NCBI GenBank assembly: GCA_026636295.1
Contig: CP089464.1
Coordinates: 620,001-684,000 of the forward strand
Direction of reading: 5' to 3'
Source: Medakamo hakoo
Lineage: Eukaryota; Chlorophyta; Trebouxiophyceae; Coccomyxaceae
DNA length: 64,000 nt
The notes beneath the pieces were generated by a model. It was given only the letters and a program-made list of their open reading frames with translations. It did not search any database and was not told where the DNA came from. A program made the position numbers and the translations under genes. Position 1 is the first letter of the stretch; every line of letters starts with the position of its first letter. Below, in pieces: positions 31,590-42,447 of this stretch.

Positions 31590-33742
31590 ATGACTGACCC
31601 GGCCGTCCAGGAAGAAGAGCTGGTCGACTATGAGGAGGAGGAGGCGGTCGTCGACGCGAAGGCGGGCGGCGACGACAAAGCGGGCGCGGGCGCGGTCAAG
31701 AAAGGCTACGTCGGCATCCACTCGTCCGGCTTCAAGGATTTCTTGCTGAAGCCGGAGCTGTTGCGCGCCATCGTGGACTGCGGTTTTGAACACCCGTCGG
31801 AAGGTGAGGGCGGTTTGCGGGCGGCGTGCTTTTGCGAGCCATTCTTCTGCGCTCCTTTTTTTCCCTCCCTCCCCTTCGAACGCCGCGCACGGCTGGATCT
31901 GGGGCTGCCCTGCGCATGCTTCCCACCGGGGCGGGTGGCAGAGACGCTTGCGCAGCCTGCCGTGTGCGTGCCGGTCTGAGAACAGGGCGGCAGACGCAGC
32001 GCGGACCGGGGGCGTCTTGTCTTCGTTCGCTGGCATCCCCTTCTCGCTGTCGCGGCCAGGGCCTTCCCTCCACCTTCGCGCGCCGCCGTCGACACGCCAA
32101 CACCCACACAAACACACACGCACGCACACACGCACACATCCACACACGGCACACACCAACAGTCCAACACGAGTGCATTCCCCAAGCCATCCTGGGCATG
32201 GACGTCCTGTGCCAGGCCAAGTCCGGCATGGGCAAGACGGCCGTCTTTGTCCTGTCCGTCCTGCAGCAGCTGGAACCGGTCGACGGCGAGGTCGGCGCCA
32301 TCATCATCTGCCACACCCGTGAGCTGGCGTACCAGGTAAGGAGGCGGAGGGAGGGTGGGGTAGGGATTGAGGGTGCGGCCTCCAGCCACGTTGGCTGGAG
32401 GCCTGGGGCGGCTGGCGTCTGTGGTCGCGCAACCATCGCCTCCCCCCGCTCCCCGGCGCGGCGCTCGTGCAACGCACGGCCGCCGACACACGACGCCCGC
32501 CTGCCCGCGCCCTTCACCTCACCCGCGCACTCTTCCCACCCCACCCCACCACCCACCCCCAGATCTGCCACGAGTTTGAGCGGTTCTCCGTCTACATGCC
32601 GGGCGTCAAGGTCGCCAACTTTTTCGGCGGCCTGCCCATCAAGCAGCACAAGGACCTGCTGAAGAACGACACGCCCCACATCATCGTCGGCACGCCGGGC
32701 CGCCTCAAGCAGCTGGCCAAGGAAGGCGACCTGAAGCTGGGCGGCGTGCGCCACTTCATCATTGACGAGTGCGACAAGGTCCTGGACAACATTGAAATGC
32801 GCGCGGACGTCCAGGCCTTGTTCAAGGGCACGCCCCACGACAAGCAGGTCATGATGTTCTCAGCGACGCTGGCCAACGACGTGCGGCCTGTGTGCAAGAA
32901 GTTCATGACGGACGTGCGTTTTTGGGATGGGAGACGAGGGGTGGGGTGGACCTCGCGCGCGGGTCGGTGGATGGTTGCGCTCGGACGGAGACACCACCGC
33001 CCGCCTGCTCGCCGCCCTGACCCTGCCTGCGGCGCTGCGATCGCCCGAGGCCCCGCTGTGGGAGGGTGGCCGCCCTTCACGCCCGCCGTTCACTCGCCAT
33101 GCCGGCGCCTCAACCACCACCGTCCCTCATTGTTTCCATCCATCCACCCCCCCACCACTCAAAAAACCTCAGCCCATGGAAATCTACGTGGACGACGAGG
33201 CCAAGCTCACGCTGCACGGCCTGGTCCAGCACTACATCATGCTGGACGAAGCCTCCAAGAACCGCAAGCTCAACGACCTGCTGGACGCCCTGGACTTCAA
33301 CCAGGTCGTCATCTTTGTCAAGTCGGTCGCGCGCGCGAAGGAGCTCAACAAGCTGCTGGTGGAGTGCAACTTCCCGTCCATCTGCATTCACTCCGCCATG
33401 AAGCAGGACGAGCGCCTGGCCGTCTACAAGCAGTTCAAGGAAGGCCAGAAGCGCATCCTGGTCGCCACCGACCTCGTCGGCCGGGGCATCGACATCGAGC
33501 GTGTCAACATCGTCATCAACTACGACATGCCGGAGACGGACACCAAGCACGGCAACGGCGCGGACACGTACCTGCACCGGGTGGGCCGGGCCGGCCGGTT
33601 CGGCACGAAGGGCCTGGCGATCACGTTTGTGTCGTCCGAAGCCGACTCCGCAGTGCTCAACCAGGTGCAGGAGCGCTTTGACGTCGACATCAAGCCGCTC
33701 CCCGACCAGGTGGACGCGGCGTCCTACATGCCGACGGCTTGA
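31590..33742 (+). CDS. UAP56: DEAD-box RNA helicase UAP56/DDX39 (Sub2)
   Basis: Exons are 31590..31803, 32163..32335, 32563..32913 and 33173..33742, giving 435 aa, the standard length. The acidic N-terminus ([14 protein letters not shown]) and [18 protein letters not shown] (Q-motif region) lead to AKSGMGKT (motif I, Lys96), TPGRLKQL (motif Ib) and IIDECD (motif II). The DECD variant, in place of DEAD and seen here at about 197-200, is diagnostic of UAP56. FSATLA (III) is followed by [40 protein letters not shown] and [15 protein letters not shown] (VI). The protein works in spliceosome assembly and in the TREX mRNA-export complex. All helicase motifs are intact. A (GGAGT)n tract begins just after the stop. 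Confidence 0.97.
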
Positions 33743-33750
33743 AGAGGGAG

Positions 33751-33785
33751 GGAGTGGAGTGGAGTGGAGTGGAGTGGAGTGGAGT
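33751..33785 (+). repeat. (GGAGT)7 pentanucleotide tandem repeat
   Basis: Seven perfect copies of GGAGT start 8 bp after the UAP56 stop codon, so they lie in its presumed 3' UTR. A GTGC/GTGT-rich stretch follows. Confidence 0.95.
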
Positions 33786-33961
33786 GTGAGGTGGGAGGGA
33801 GAGTGTGTGCTGCGTGCGTGCGTGCGTGTGTGTGTTTTTCTAGTGCCGGGGACGAAAAGCGAACAAAAAAAACGGATGGAGGAGCGCGGGTTGCAAACGA
33901 ACAAAAAAAAAACGAGAGGGGCCTCTCTCGAAAAAAGAAAAAAAAAACTCTCACGTCAACC

Positions 33962-35494
33962 ATGGCCACCCGCGCCGCGTCCAAGCCGACGGCCTCGTCC
34001 CACGACGGCCACGACGAAGCTCTGCCGGCCCCGCTGTCGCACGCGGCCCTGGCCCTGCTCGCCGCCGCCCCTCTGCTCATCCCGGTCGAGCCCAACTTCA
34101 ATGTCGTTGCGACCGCCGCGGCGGCCGTGTACGTCGGCTGCTGGCGGTCGGCCAAAGCGGCCGGGCCGGCCGAGAGCATGAGCCGCAAGGTGCGAAGATT
34201 GCATGCGAGAGGGGGAGGGAGGCAGTCGTGGGCCGCGGCGTCGCCTGCCGCGCGCCAAACGCGCGCCCGTTCCAAAATCGGGCCCTGCTGTCCTTGAGTT
34301 TGCGCCGCGCCCGCGGCCTCGTCCGGCCATTCCACGCCCTGCCACGCATGCGACCGTGTTCCACGAGCGCGGCCGGTCGTTGTCAGGGCGACAGACGCAT
34401 TGACCGATGGTCCAATGCGTCGCACATCGCGCACGGCACGCGCGCGCGCGCCCCTCCCGCACACCTCGGCCCGGCCTTTAACCCCTCCCACCTCCTCCAT
34501 CCATCCACCCCCACCTCGTCAGGACGCCATGAAATTCCCGCTCATCGGGTCCGCCGTCCTAGTCTCCCTCTTCGCCGCCTTCCGCTTCCTGCCACGCCAC
34601 CTGGTCAACGCCGCGCTGACGCTGTACTTCGTCGCGCTGGGCACCGTGGCGCTGGCCGCGACCGTCCTCCCCTTTGTCGAAGCGTGCTTCCCGCCGGCCG
34701 TCCGGGCGCGGGCGTACAGCCTGGCGAAAGGCCTGCGCATCCCGCACGTCCTGCCGGACCCGACGGACGTGGAGGTGACGGTGCCCGAAGCCGTGGCCGG
34801 CGCCGCCGCCGCCGCCGCGTGCGCCTGGTACGGTTTCCACAAGCACTGGCTGGCCAACAACGCGCTCGGCCTGGCCTTTTCCCTGACGGGCATCGAGCAC
34901 CTGTCGCTCGGCTCCGTCTCCACCGGCGCCATCCTGCTCGGCGGCCTGTTCGTCTACGACGTCTTCTGGGTGTTTTGCACGCCCGTCATGGTGACGGTCG
35001 CCAAGTCGTTCGACGCGCCGATCAAGCTGCTCTTCCCGCGCACGCTGGCCGCGGCGCGCGGCGCCGCCGCTAAGGCCGCCGCCGCTGGTGCGGCGGCGTC
35101 CAAGGCGACCGCCGCCACGGCCGCCCCCTTTTCCATGCTGGGGCTGGGCGACATCGTCATCCCCGGCATTTTCGTCGCCCTGCTCCTGCGCTTTGACCGG
35201 TCGCCGGCCCGGGTGGGCAAGCCCGGCTACTTCCGCCCGGCGTTTGCCGGGTACGTGGCGGGCTTGGTGGCGACCATCGGCGTCATGAACGCGTTCCAGG
35301 CGGCGCAGCCGGCGCTGCTGTACATTGTGCCCGCCGTGCTGGGCGCGGTGGGCGCGACCGCGGTCGCGCGTGGGGAGGTCGCGGCGGTCATGGCCTTTTC
35401 CGAGGAGGTGGAGGAGGGCGAGGCAGCAGGGAAGGCGGCCGCGGGCAAGTCGCCGTCTAAGAAGGCGTCGGCCACGCCTAAAAAGACGAAATGA
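33962..35494 (+). CDS. SPP: signal peptide peptidase (GxGD intramembrane aspartyl protease)
   Basis: Exons are 33962..34189 and 34523..35494 with a phase-0 intron (GTGCGA to GTCAG), giving 399 aa. The multi-pass protein carries all SPP signatures: GGLFVYDVFWVF with catalytic Asp222, MLGLGDIVIPGIF with catalytic Asp286, and QPALLYIV with the PAL motif at about 339-341. MVTVAKSFDAPIKLLFP and FHKHWLANNALGLAFSLTGI are near-identical to plant and animal SPP. The C-terminus ends TPKKTK, a dilysine-type ER-retrieval signal. SPP cleaves signal-peptide remnants in the ER membrane. An Ala-rich insert of about 25 residues precedes the second catalytic Asp. A TGTAA element lies about 70 nt after the stop. 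Confidence 0.97.
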
Positions 35495-35502
35495 GATGTG
35501 AG

Positions 35503-35570
35503 TTGTGTGCGTGTGTGTGTATATGTGAGAGAGAGAGAGAGATTGAGAGAGAGAGAGAGAGAGAGTGTAA
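35503..35570 (+). repeat. compound (TG)n/(GA)n microsatellite
   Basis: A TG tract passes into two GA tracts in the 255-bp gap between SPP and the WD40 gene. It ends in TGTAA, a possible polyadenylation element for SPP. Confidence 0.9.
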
Positions 35571-35749
35571 GACAGCAGCCCTCGTGTGTGTTTGTGTGTG
35601 AGCGAGACGGGCGAGTGATGGAAGGAAACAAAATGGATGGAGAGAGTGGTTCATAGCGTCCGCAGACAGGTTTTCCTCTTCCAGTCGGGGGCGAGTGCGC
35701 GTCTTCACCGCGCCGCCGCCCACTCGACAAATCCACTCCCACACCCTGC

Positions 35750-37890
35750 ATGGACCGGTACCCGTCCCCGTCCACTTCCGGGGACGAGGCCCGCCCGGAG
35801 TCGGCGCCGGCGTGGGAGGTGCTAGAGGTAAGTTGGGGGGTGCGTGCGAGAAAAAAAAACGCGGGCGGTTTGTGTTTCGGCCGCCGTGCGCCTCACTCAC
35901 CCTCCCTTCACCCACCCACTTTCCAGTTTTCCGATGACGACGACACGACGCCGGACCAGCTGGACCAGGGCGTGGACATGCAGGTGAGAGGCGGTGGTGT
36001 TTTTTGCTCGTTCGTGCTCGCGCACCCCCCCACATGTCTTCGCTGTCCGTTTTTTGGCCTCTCATCATCGACGCCCGCCACCCTCTCACCCGCTCTTCCT
36101 CCCCTCTTTCGCACACGTAGGGCATCCCCTGGGACCGCATGCAATTGCCGCGCCAGACGTACCGGGTGAGTGGATGGGTGCGGAGTTGGCGACGAGGCAT
36201 TTCCCGCGCGGCTCTCTCCAGCGCGCGCCTCTCCTCGTTGGCCCTCAACCTGGCCAGTTTTTTTTTCGCCCTGTTCGGAACCCCGCCGCGCTGACACGCA
36301 CGCCGCTCTCCCCTTCCCAAAAAACCAACAGGAAATCCGGATGAAGCAGTTTCGCAACTACGTCAACCTGCGCGAGGAAGTGGAAGCCCGGGCGGAGGAG
36401 CTGAAGCGGGAAGCCGTGCCGACGACGCGGGTGAGTTTTTTTTTTTGGGTGGGTGGGTGGGTGCATGGGTGTTGGGTGGGGTGGTGGGAGGGAGCGGTGG
36501 CGGGAGGGGGACGGGCGATTGCCAGGCGACAAGCCGACTGACGCGCGCGCCCTCCCTCCCTCCCCACACCCCCTCCCAAAAGGACGGCGAATTCTACGCG
36601 TTTGCCCGCAACACGCGGTCCGTCCGCGCGTCGATCATCCACTTCCAACTGCGCAACCTGGTGTGGGCGACCTCGCCGCACGACGTGTACACCGCGTCGG
36701 ACGCCCGCCTGGTCCACTGGCATGCGGCGGGGCGGGAGAAGACCGTGGTCCTGGATTTGAGCGGGGAGCCGGGCGCGCCGCCGCTGGGGCCGACGGGGCC
36801 GGGCGCGGCGGGGCCGGTGGGCCCCGGCCGGGTCCAGGTCGGCACCTGCTGCGTCGCGCACGGCCTGGCCCTCGCCGGCGGCTTCAACGGCGAGCTGGTC
36901 GTCAAACCTTTGCTCAACGGGTCGACGCCGCCCCGGTTCACGCCGTCGTCCATGCGGGTGACGCTGTCGGACAATGGCATCACAAACGGGATTGAGGTCG
37001 TGCCCCAGCCTGGCACGGGCGGCGGCCTGCCGGCCGACCCGCCCGGCATCCCGGCCTCCATCCTGGTCGCCAACAACGACAACGCGGTGCGGCTGTTTGA
37101 TGCGGCCACCCTCCAACGCACGGCCGACTGGGCCCTGGACTGGGCGGCCAACTGGGCGACGGCCTGTCCCAAAGCGGGCGGCTCGCCCGCCGCGGGCCTG
37201 GTCGCCATCGTGGGCGACGACCCCGCCGCCCTGCTCATGGACGCGGCCACCGGCCGGCCCGCCGCTCGCCTGGCCGGCCACGCCGACTACAGCTTCGCCG
37301 CGGCCTGGCACCCGGGCGGGACCCTGCTGGCGACGGGCAACCAGGACACGACGGCCCGGGTGTGGGACGTGCGCCGGCTGGGCGGCCCGTCCCTCTTCAC
37401 GCTGGCGGGCGCCATGGGCGCCATCCGGTCCCTGCGCTGGTCGCCCGACGGCCGGTTCCTGGCGGCGGCCGAACCCGCGGACTTTGTGCGGCTGTACGAC
37501 GCCGGCGCGGGCTTTGAGCGGTCGCAGGAAATCGATCTGTTTGGAGAAGTGGCCGGCATTGCGTTCAGCCCGGCCGGCGACCGCCTGTTCGTGGGCGTGG
37601 CGGACGCGACGTACTCGTCCCTGTTGCAGTTTAACCGGGCGCGGTGGGGCGGCCTGCGCGGCGGTGGCGTGGCCGCCGCGCGCACGGCGGCCGCTGGTTG
37701 CGGTGAGGATGGGGAGGACGAGGATGGAGAGGTCGACGGCGACAGCCGGCCTTTTGGTGGGCCCGCCTGCGGCGTGGCCGCCACGCCCGCCGCGACTGCC
37801 AACACGACGGCATGCAGCCGCCGCGTGCGGCGTGGGGGTGGCGGCGACGAGGAGGGCGAGGAGGAAGACGAGGAGATGGGCGGTGCATGA
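35750..37890 (+). CDS. WD40-repeat protein, plant At1g78070/At1g36070 type
   Basis: Exons are 35750..35827, 35927..35983, 36121..36165, 36332..36430 and 36583..37890, all joined in phase 0, giving 528 aa. The short N-terminal exons read FSDDDDTTPDQLDQGVDMQ, GIPWDRMQLPRQTYR and EIRMKQFRNYVNLREEVEAR, a conserved lead-in. FYAFARNTRSVRASIIHFQL and RNLVWATSPHDVYTASD follow. WD-type blades include HADYSFAAAWHPGGTLLATG with NQDTTARVWDVRRL, and AIRSLRWSPDGRFLAAAEPA. The same order occurs in uncharacterised plant and fungal WD40 proteins, whose role is not established. The C-terminus is Gly/Glu-rich. Confidence in the gene is high; function is unknown. Confidence 0.9.
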
Positions 37891-38348
37891 AGAGTGGGTG
37901 GCTGTTAGAATGGAGACTGCTTCCTTGTTTTTTTTTTCCCTGGAAAACACCGGCCGTGCGCCGGGCCTTTTTTGTGAGTTCTTTATTGTTTTGCACACGC
38001 CTAACACGTCGTCGTCTTGGTCGTCGAAAGATGAAAAAGGCAAGAGGTCGCGGCGGGCAAAAAAGGCAAAGGGAAAAAAAAGGACCGGCGCCGCGGGGTG
38101 GTTGAAAAAAAGAAAACCACACACACGCACACGCACGCAACACACAAAACAGGAGGGGGGCCGCGGGTGCAAAGCTCTCTCACTCTCTCTCCCCATCACG
38201 AAAGAAGGGACTTCGGAATCAAGCGGGGATGTAGGTGAAAAAAGGAAGCGGGAGGGCGGGCACAGCGTCTCTCATGAGAGAGGGCCGGGTCGCGCCCGCC
38301 CGCCCGTCCCATTTTTTCCGCCCACCGTCGCGCACACGCTTACAACGC
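37891..38348. other. 458-bp gap between convergent genes
   Basis: This gap holds T-runs, A-rich and GA-rich tracts and a CA tract near 38120. It contains the 3' ends of the WD40 gene and the repeat-protein gene. No gene is seen. Confidence 0.5.
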
Positions 38349-41080
38349 TTAAGTGTGCGGTTTGGGGTACGGAGGCAACGTTTTGAAGTCTTCCTTCGGC
38401 TTGGGGCCAAACTTGGGCGGCTTGGTGAGCTGCCACGGCTTGGGCACGGCCTTGCCGACCATGTTGACCTGGTGTGGTGGTGTGGAGGTGGAGGTGGCGG
38501 AGCGGTGAGGGATGGATGGATGGATGGAATGGAGACGGAGCGGGTGCGCGCCGCGCACAAAAAACACGGCCGCGCCCCACTCCACACCCAAACAAGATCC
38601 CGTACCTTGGGCGAGACCGAGATCAGGATGGGTTCCACGTTGATCAGCTCCGGGTTCATCTGTCGTTGACGTGTGTGTCGGCGACGGGTGAGGGAAGCGC
38701 GTGAGGGGCGTGCTGCGGGGTCCATCGTTTCCCTCCCCCCCCCCCCCCCCCCCTCCATCCATCCATCCTCCCCACAACGCACCTGCGCCCCGACAGCCTG
38801 GACCTTGACCAGGACGGGCGCAATGTCGATGAGCTGGGGCGAGACGCGCGCGCCCGTGAAGTCGACGTTGACGCCCTCGGGCCGGATGCGCAGCAGCTCC
38901 ACGCCGACGGACAGGGCCGTGTAGCCCTCGGAGAAGATGCAGGGGCGGTACTGTAGGGGGGAGGGGGGGAGAGGAACGGAAGGGAGAGCGTCAGAGGGCT
39001 GAGATCGGAACGAGAGCGTGAAAGGCTCAATAAACAAAAAACAAAACACCCACCTGGTACTTGTTGAAGCCAAAGTTGAAGAGCTGGACCTTGTTCATCG
39101 ACAGCTTGCCCTCCGCCTTCGTGTCGTATTTCTTGCCCGGCTTGACGAGCGAACGGTCGTACACTTTGACGGTCGACGTCTCACCCTTGGAGGTGACCGT
39201 CGTGGTGGAGCGAGCGACGCCCTTGAGCACCGGGTCGCGGAACGTCAGGGCGGCCATGGGGTTGGCAAGGTGGTCGCCGATGGGGTCGGAGGTCATGATG
39301 TCGACAAGCGGCTCGAGCGGGTCTGTGGATGGGTGGGTGGTGGGCGTGGGTGGTGGGGGAGGGGATGAGCGGGTTGTCGAGGCGACCACGGCGGCCGGCT
39401 GGGGGCCGCGTCCGCTCACACCGCGTGACAGACGTCGCACCCACGCCCGCCTGACACAGGGCGGGCACCCCGACCCGGCTTGCGAGAGACAGCGAAGCGG
39501 GGTGATGGCTCGAGCGGCACCCACCGCTTTTTCTGCTTTTCCGCGCCCACGCGACACTCACCTTTGCCGGTGTTTTTCGGGAAGGCTTCCTTAGTCAGGT
39601 TGAAAATCAGGGCGTCTGTGTGTGTAGAAGCGGCGGTGGGAAGGGAGGGGCGGAGGTGTTGTGTGAGCGGAAGATTGTTCCACGGAGCGGAGCGCGGTCA
39701 TCAGCGCGCCTGCCATGCCCCATCCCATTTCCCTCCAAAAAACGCACCCTTAGCCAGCGTCGTGTTCTGGGACTTTTTAGGGATGTTGATGACCTTCCAC
39801 TTGGGCTTGGGCCTGTTGGTGGCGGACGGAGAGAGAGGCAGTGGTGAGAGAGCGTGAAGTGAGTGGGCGTGAAAAAGAAAACTCGACCCGCCGGCGGGTT
39901 CGCTCCCTCCCCCCACACACCCCATCCCCAAAAACGTACAGAGACTGGTTTTTGATGCCGCCCAGGTTGGTCTTGTTGAAGATGGCGTTCCAGACCGCGG
40001 TCTCGCCGTTAGTCTTGCTGTTGGAGTAGACGTATTTGACGGTGCCCTGTTTGATGGTCGACGCTTTCCCAAAGTTGCGGGCGATGGGCACGGCTTTGGC
40101 GGTAATGTTTTTCAAGTTCTTGGCCGGTTCAATTTTGGAGTCCAGCTCCTTCTGCAAGGCCTTCTGTTTGTCGGAGATCCACTGGCGGTGGTCGTCGTCC
40201 TTCTCCGACAGCTCCTTAAACTTGTCGTCCAGCTCGTCGTGCGGCTTCTCCGGCTTCTCCAGCTCGTACTCCTGCTTGACGATGCGGACCGGGTTCTTGG
40301 GCTGTTGAGTGGCGGAGTGGTGGTGGTGGTGGTGGGAGGGAGTGAGTGAAGAGGGCGGCGGACAGTGGAGGGGCAGGCCAGGGCAGAGCACGCAACCACC
40401 GCCCCCGTTTCGGCGTCCCCCTTTTTGCTGGCAGAAAACAAGAACGCGCGCTGGACGCAACACCCCCTCTCAAAGGCCAAACGCACCGTCAGCGTCGGCC
40501 ATTCCTTAAACTCTTTTTCAGGGATGGGGATGTCCTTGGCCGGCAGCGGGTGGTCGTCCTTCTGGAAGGCCTCCTTGACGTCCAACAAGTCCGCCAGCTT
40601 TTCCTTGTCGCCGTCGGTGAACTCGTGCGAGAACAGCTCGTCCAGGCCCTTGTCCAGCATGGCCAGGTCGGCCTCGGTCTTCGTGCCGTTGGAGTACTTG
40701 ACAAACATCTCGTGCACCAGCGGGTTGGGCTCAAACGGCAGGGCGCCCGCCAGCAGGTCGGGAATGGACGTCTGGACGAGCGTCATCATGTTGGCCAGCG
40801 ACGCGAGCGGGTTGGCCAGGGCCGGGTGGATGACGGTGTGGGCCAGCTCGGCGATCATGTCGCCCTGGTTGGCGAGCATGGCCGTGATCAGGTTGCCGTA
40901 GTCGTCGTGCATGCCCGGGATGAGGATCTGGCCGGGCGGCTTGGGCGGGCCGGCGTCGGCGCCGGGCGCTTCCGGCTCGGCCTGCAGGAGCGCGCGGCCG
41001 GACGCGGCGGACGCCGGGCCAGCGAACAGCACCATGGCCGCCAGGGCCAGGGCGGCCGCGGACCGGTGGCGCAGCGTCAT
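38349..41080 (-). CDS. secreted 21-residue-repeat protein A (561 aa), unknown function
   Basis: Eight exons: complement(38349..38468, 38606..38659, 38783..38950, 39054..39322, 39562..39615, 39748..39812, 39940..40301, 40487..41080), closing on 561 aa. The N-terminus (LALAAMVLFAGPASA) is a clear secretory signal peptide, with predicted cleavage before ASGRALLQAE. The first half is helical and acidic (NPLASLANMMTLVQTSIPDL, LDKGLDELFSHEFTDGDKEK) and contains an NGT glycosylation sequon. A Lys/Glu-rich coiled-coil-like region follows (DELDDKFKELSEKDDDHRQW). A beta-rich C-terminal part contains three copies of a 21-residue repeat, e.g. VSPQLIDIAPVLVKVQ and MNPELINVEPILISVS. The protein ends in a Pro/Lys-rich tail (PKPWQLTKPPKFGPKPKEDF). 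I recognise no family. A paralogue lies divergently 1.4 kb away. A TGTAA element follows the stop. A cell-wall or extracellular-matrix role is only a guess. Confidence 0.88.
38783..38908 (-). repeat. two exact-length 21-residue protein repeats at the end of exon 6 of gene A
   Basis: The last 42 codons of exon 6 are two 21-residue units (38908-38846 and 38845-38783). They share the pattern hydrophobic-x-P-x-L-(I/L)-x-(I/V)-x-P-x-L-V-x-V-x3-G-A. The third unit starts at the first codon of the next exon (38659). Confidence 0.85.
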
Positions 41081-42447
41081 GTTGAGGGGCGGGGTCGTGT
41101 GGTGCTGTTGTGTGTCGTGGGTGGAGTGTGTGTGTGTGTGTGTGTGAGTGTTTTGTCGTGGGTGGGTGGGGTGGAGGTTGGAGCGAGCGGGGAGGTGGGC
41201 GCACGCGAGCAGCGAGCGCAAGCGCGCGCGCACATGTCGACCCGCGGCGGCAACTTATGAGCTAACAAGCCCGCCTCCACCGTTTATGGGTTGCCGGCAG
41301 TGAGCACGACGTCTCCAAAGCGGGGCGCGGATTTGTGGGCTAGCCGAGGGCCGGACCCCATTCCGGTGGAGGTCGCGTGGCGGGAGCCGAAAGAAAAAAC
41401 GAGGCAGGACTGCGCGCCCTCGGCTCATGGGCTGGGCGCCCACGCAGGTCGACACAGCTGCGTCCGTCGCGTTGGCGGCGGCCTGGCCCAATCTCTTGAC
41501 TTGGGGCGGTGGGCGGGTGGACCCTGGTCGGCCCAAGCGGCGCCGCGCGGCGGGGGCGAGGGCTGCCAAACTAACTGCGACAGCCGGCCAAGTCTGCGGG
41601 CTTTTTTTCCACACCCGCTGTGCCACGCACCTAGTGCCAGTCACGGGCCGGCTCAAGGTCGAGGAGACGTGCTTGGCTCTCGGCGATGAGGTGCAAGGGC
41701 GCGCGAAGGAGTTTGCTTGTGCGCGCGTGCCCGCGGAAAAACAATTTTTTTTTTCCGCGGAGACGAATGGGAAAGTGAAGAGCAGCGCGTTTCTAGCCCG
41801 CCCGTCACTTGTTTGTTCCGCAGACACCCCCGGACTCCTCGGCCCACGCCCAGGCCGTTTTCCGCGCTCGCTCAGTCCGGCTGCGACCCTAGGTGCGTAC
41901 ATGAGCCATTCAATCCCAGCCGGCAGCGTGGTGGCCGGAAGAGCGCGCGCTGGGGGCTGTGCTTTTGAAGGGCATGGTCCGGTGACTCGCCGGTGTCTTT
42001 GTCGCACGCAGCGCAGCGCGGCCAGAGCTTGCCGCGCGCGCACCCGCGCGCCCCAATGTTGTCTGAACGCGGCGCTTGATTGCAGGCGTGCGCGGTTTTG
42101 CAGCCCACGCCAGCGCGGGCCTATGGGTCGGCGCGACCGGCCGACTTGGTGGTTGGCAACGAATTCGGCGTGTTCCTGGCCACGCCCGCGCTGCGTCGGC
42201 TTTCGCCAGCCGACGTTTCTTCCACCATCGTTTGCTGCCCGCGGTTGTGAAGAGGGCCAGTGCGGGGTGGTGTCTTCTAGAAAAGCGTGGCGCGCAGCGC
42301 AGGCCCGACGACTGCGTTCTTGGACCGGCCAAACGCGGGGGCCCAACCTCTGCCCTCATTACTTTTCTTTCCTCCCCTCCCACGACACACAGGCGCCCAC
42401 CGTCCACACCGCGTTCTACCCTTCCTCTACGCACCCGCGGTCCCGCC
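41081..42447. promoter_or_regulatory. 1.37-kb shared upstream region of the two secreted-repeat genes
   Basis: This is the longest gene-free stretch in the window and separates the start codons of paralogues A (-) and B (+). It holds a (TG/CA)n tract at 41125-41148 and an 11-bp inverted repeat at 41731-41760. Long open frames exist on both strands (for example 41427-42467), but they lack a family match and overlap each other, as expected from base composition. It probably holds promoters, 5' UTRs and possibly a short unseen gene. Confidence 0.45.
41731..41760. repeat. 11-bp inverted repeat (hairpin)
   Basis: CCGCGGAAAAA at 41731-41741 is perfectly complementary to TTTTTCCGCGG at 41750-41760, with an 8-nt spacer. 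It lies near the middle of the region shared by genes A and B. Confidence 0.8.

Noticed and set aside
33751-33785. Telomere-like or satellite array
   Set aside because: Only seven copies of GGAGT, not a telomeric unit, and located in a 3' UTR between two housekeeping genes.
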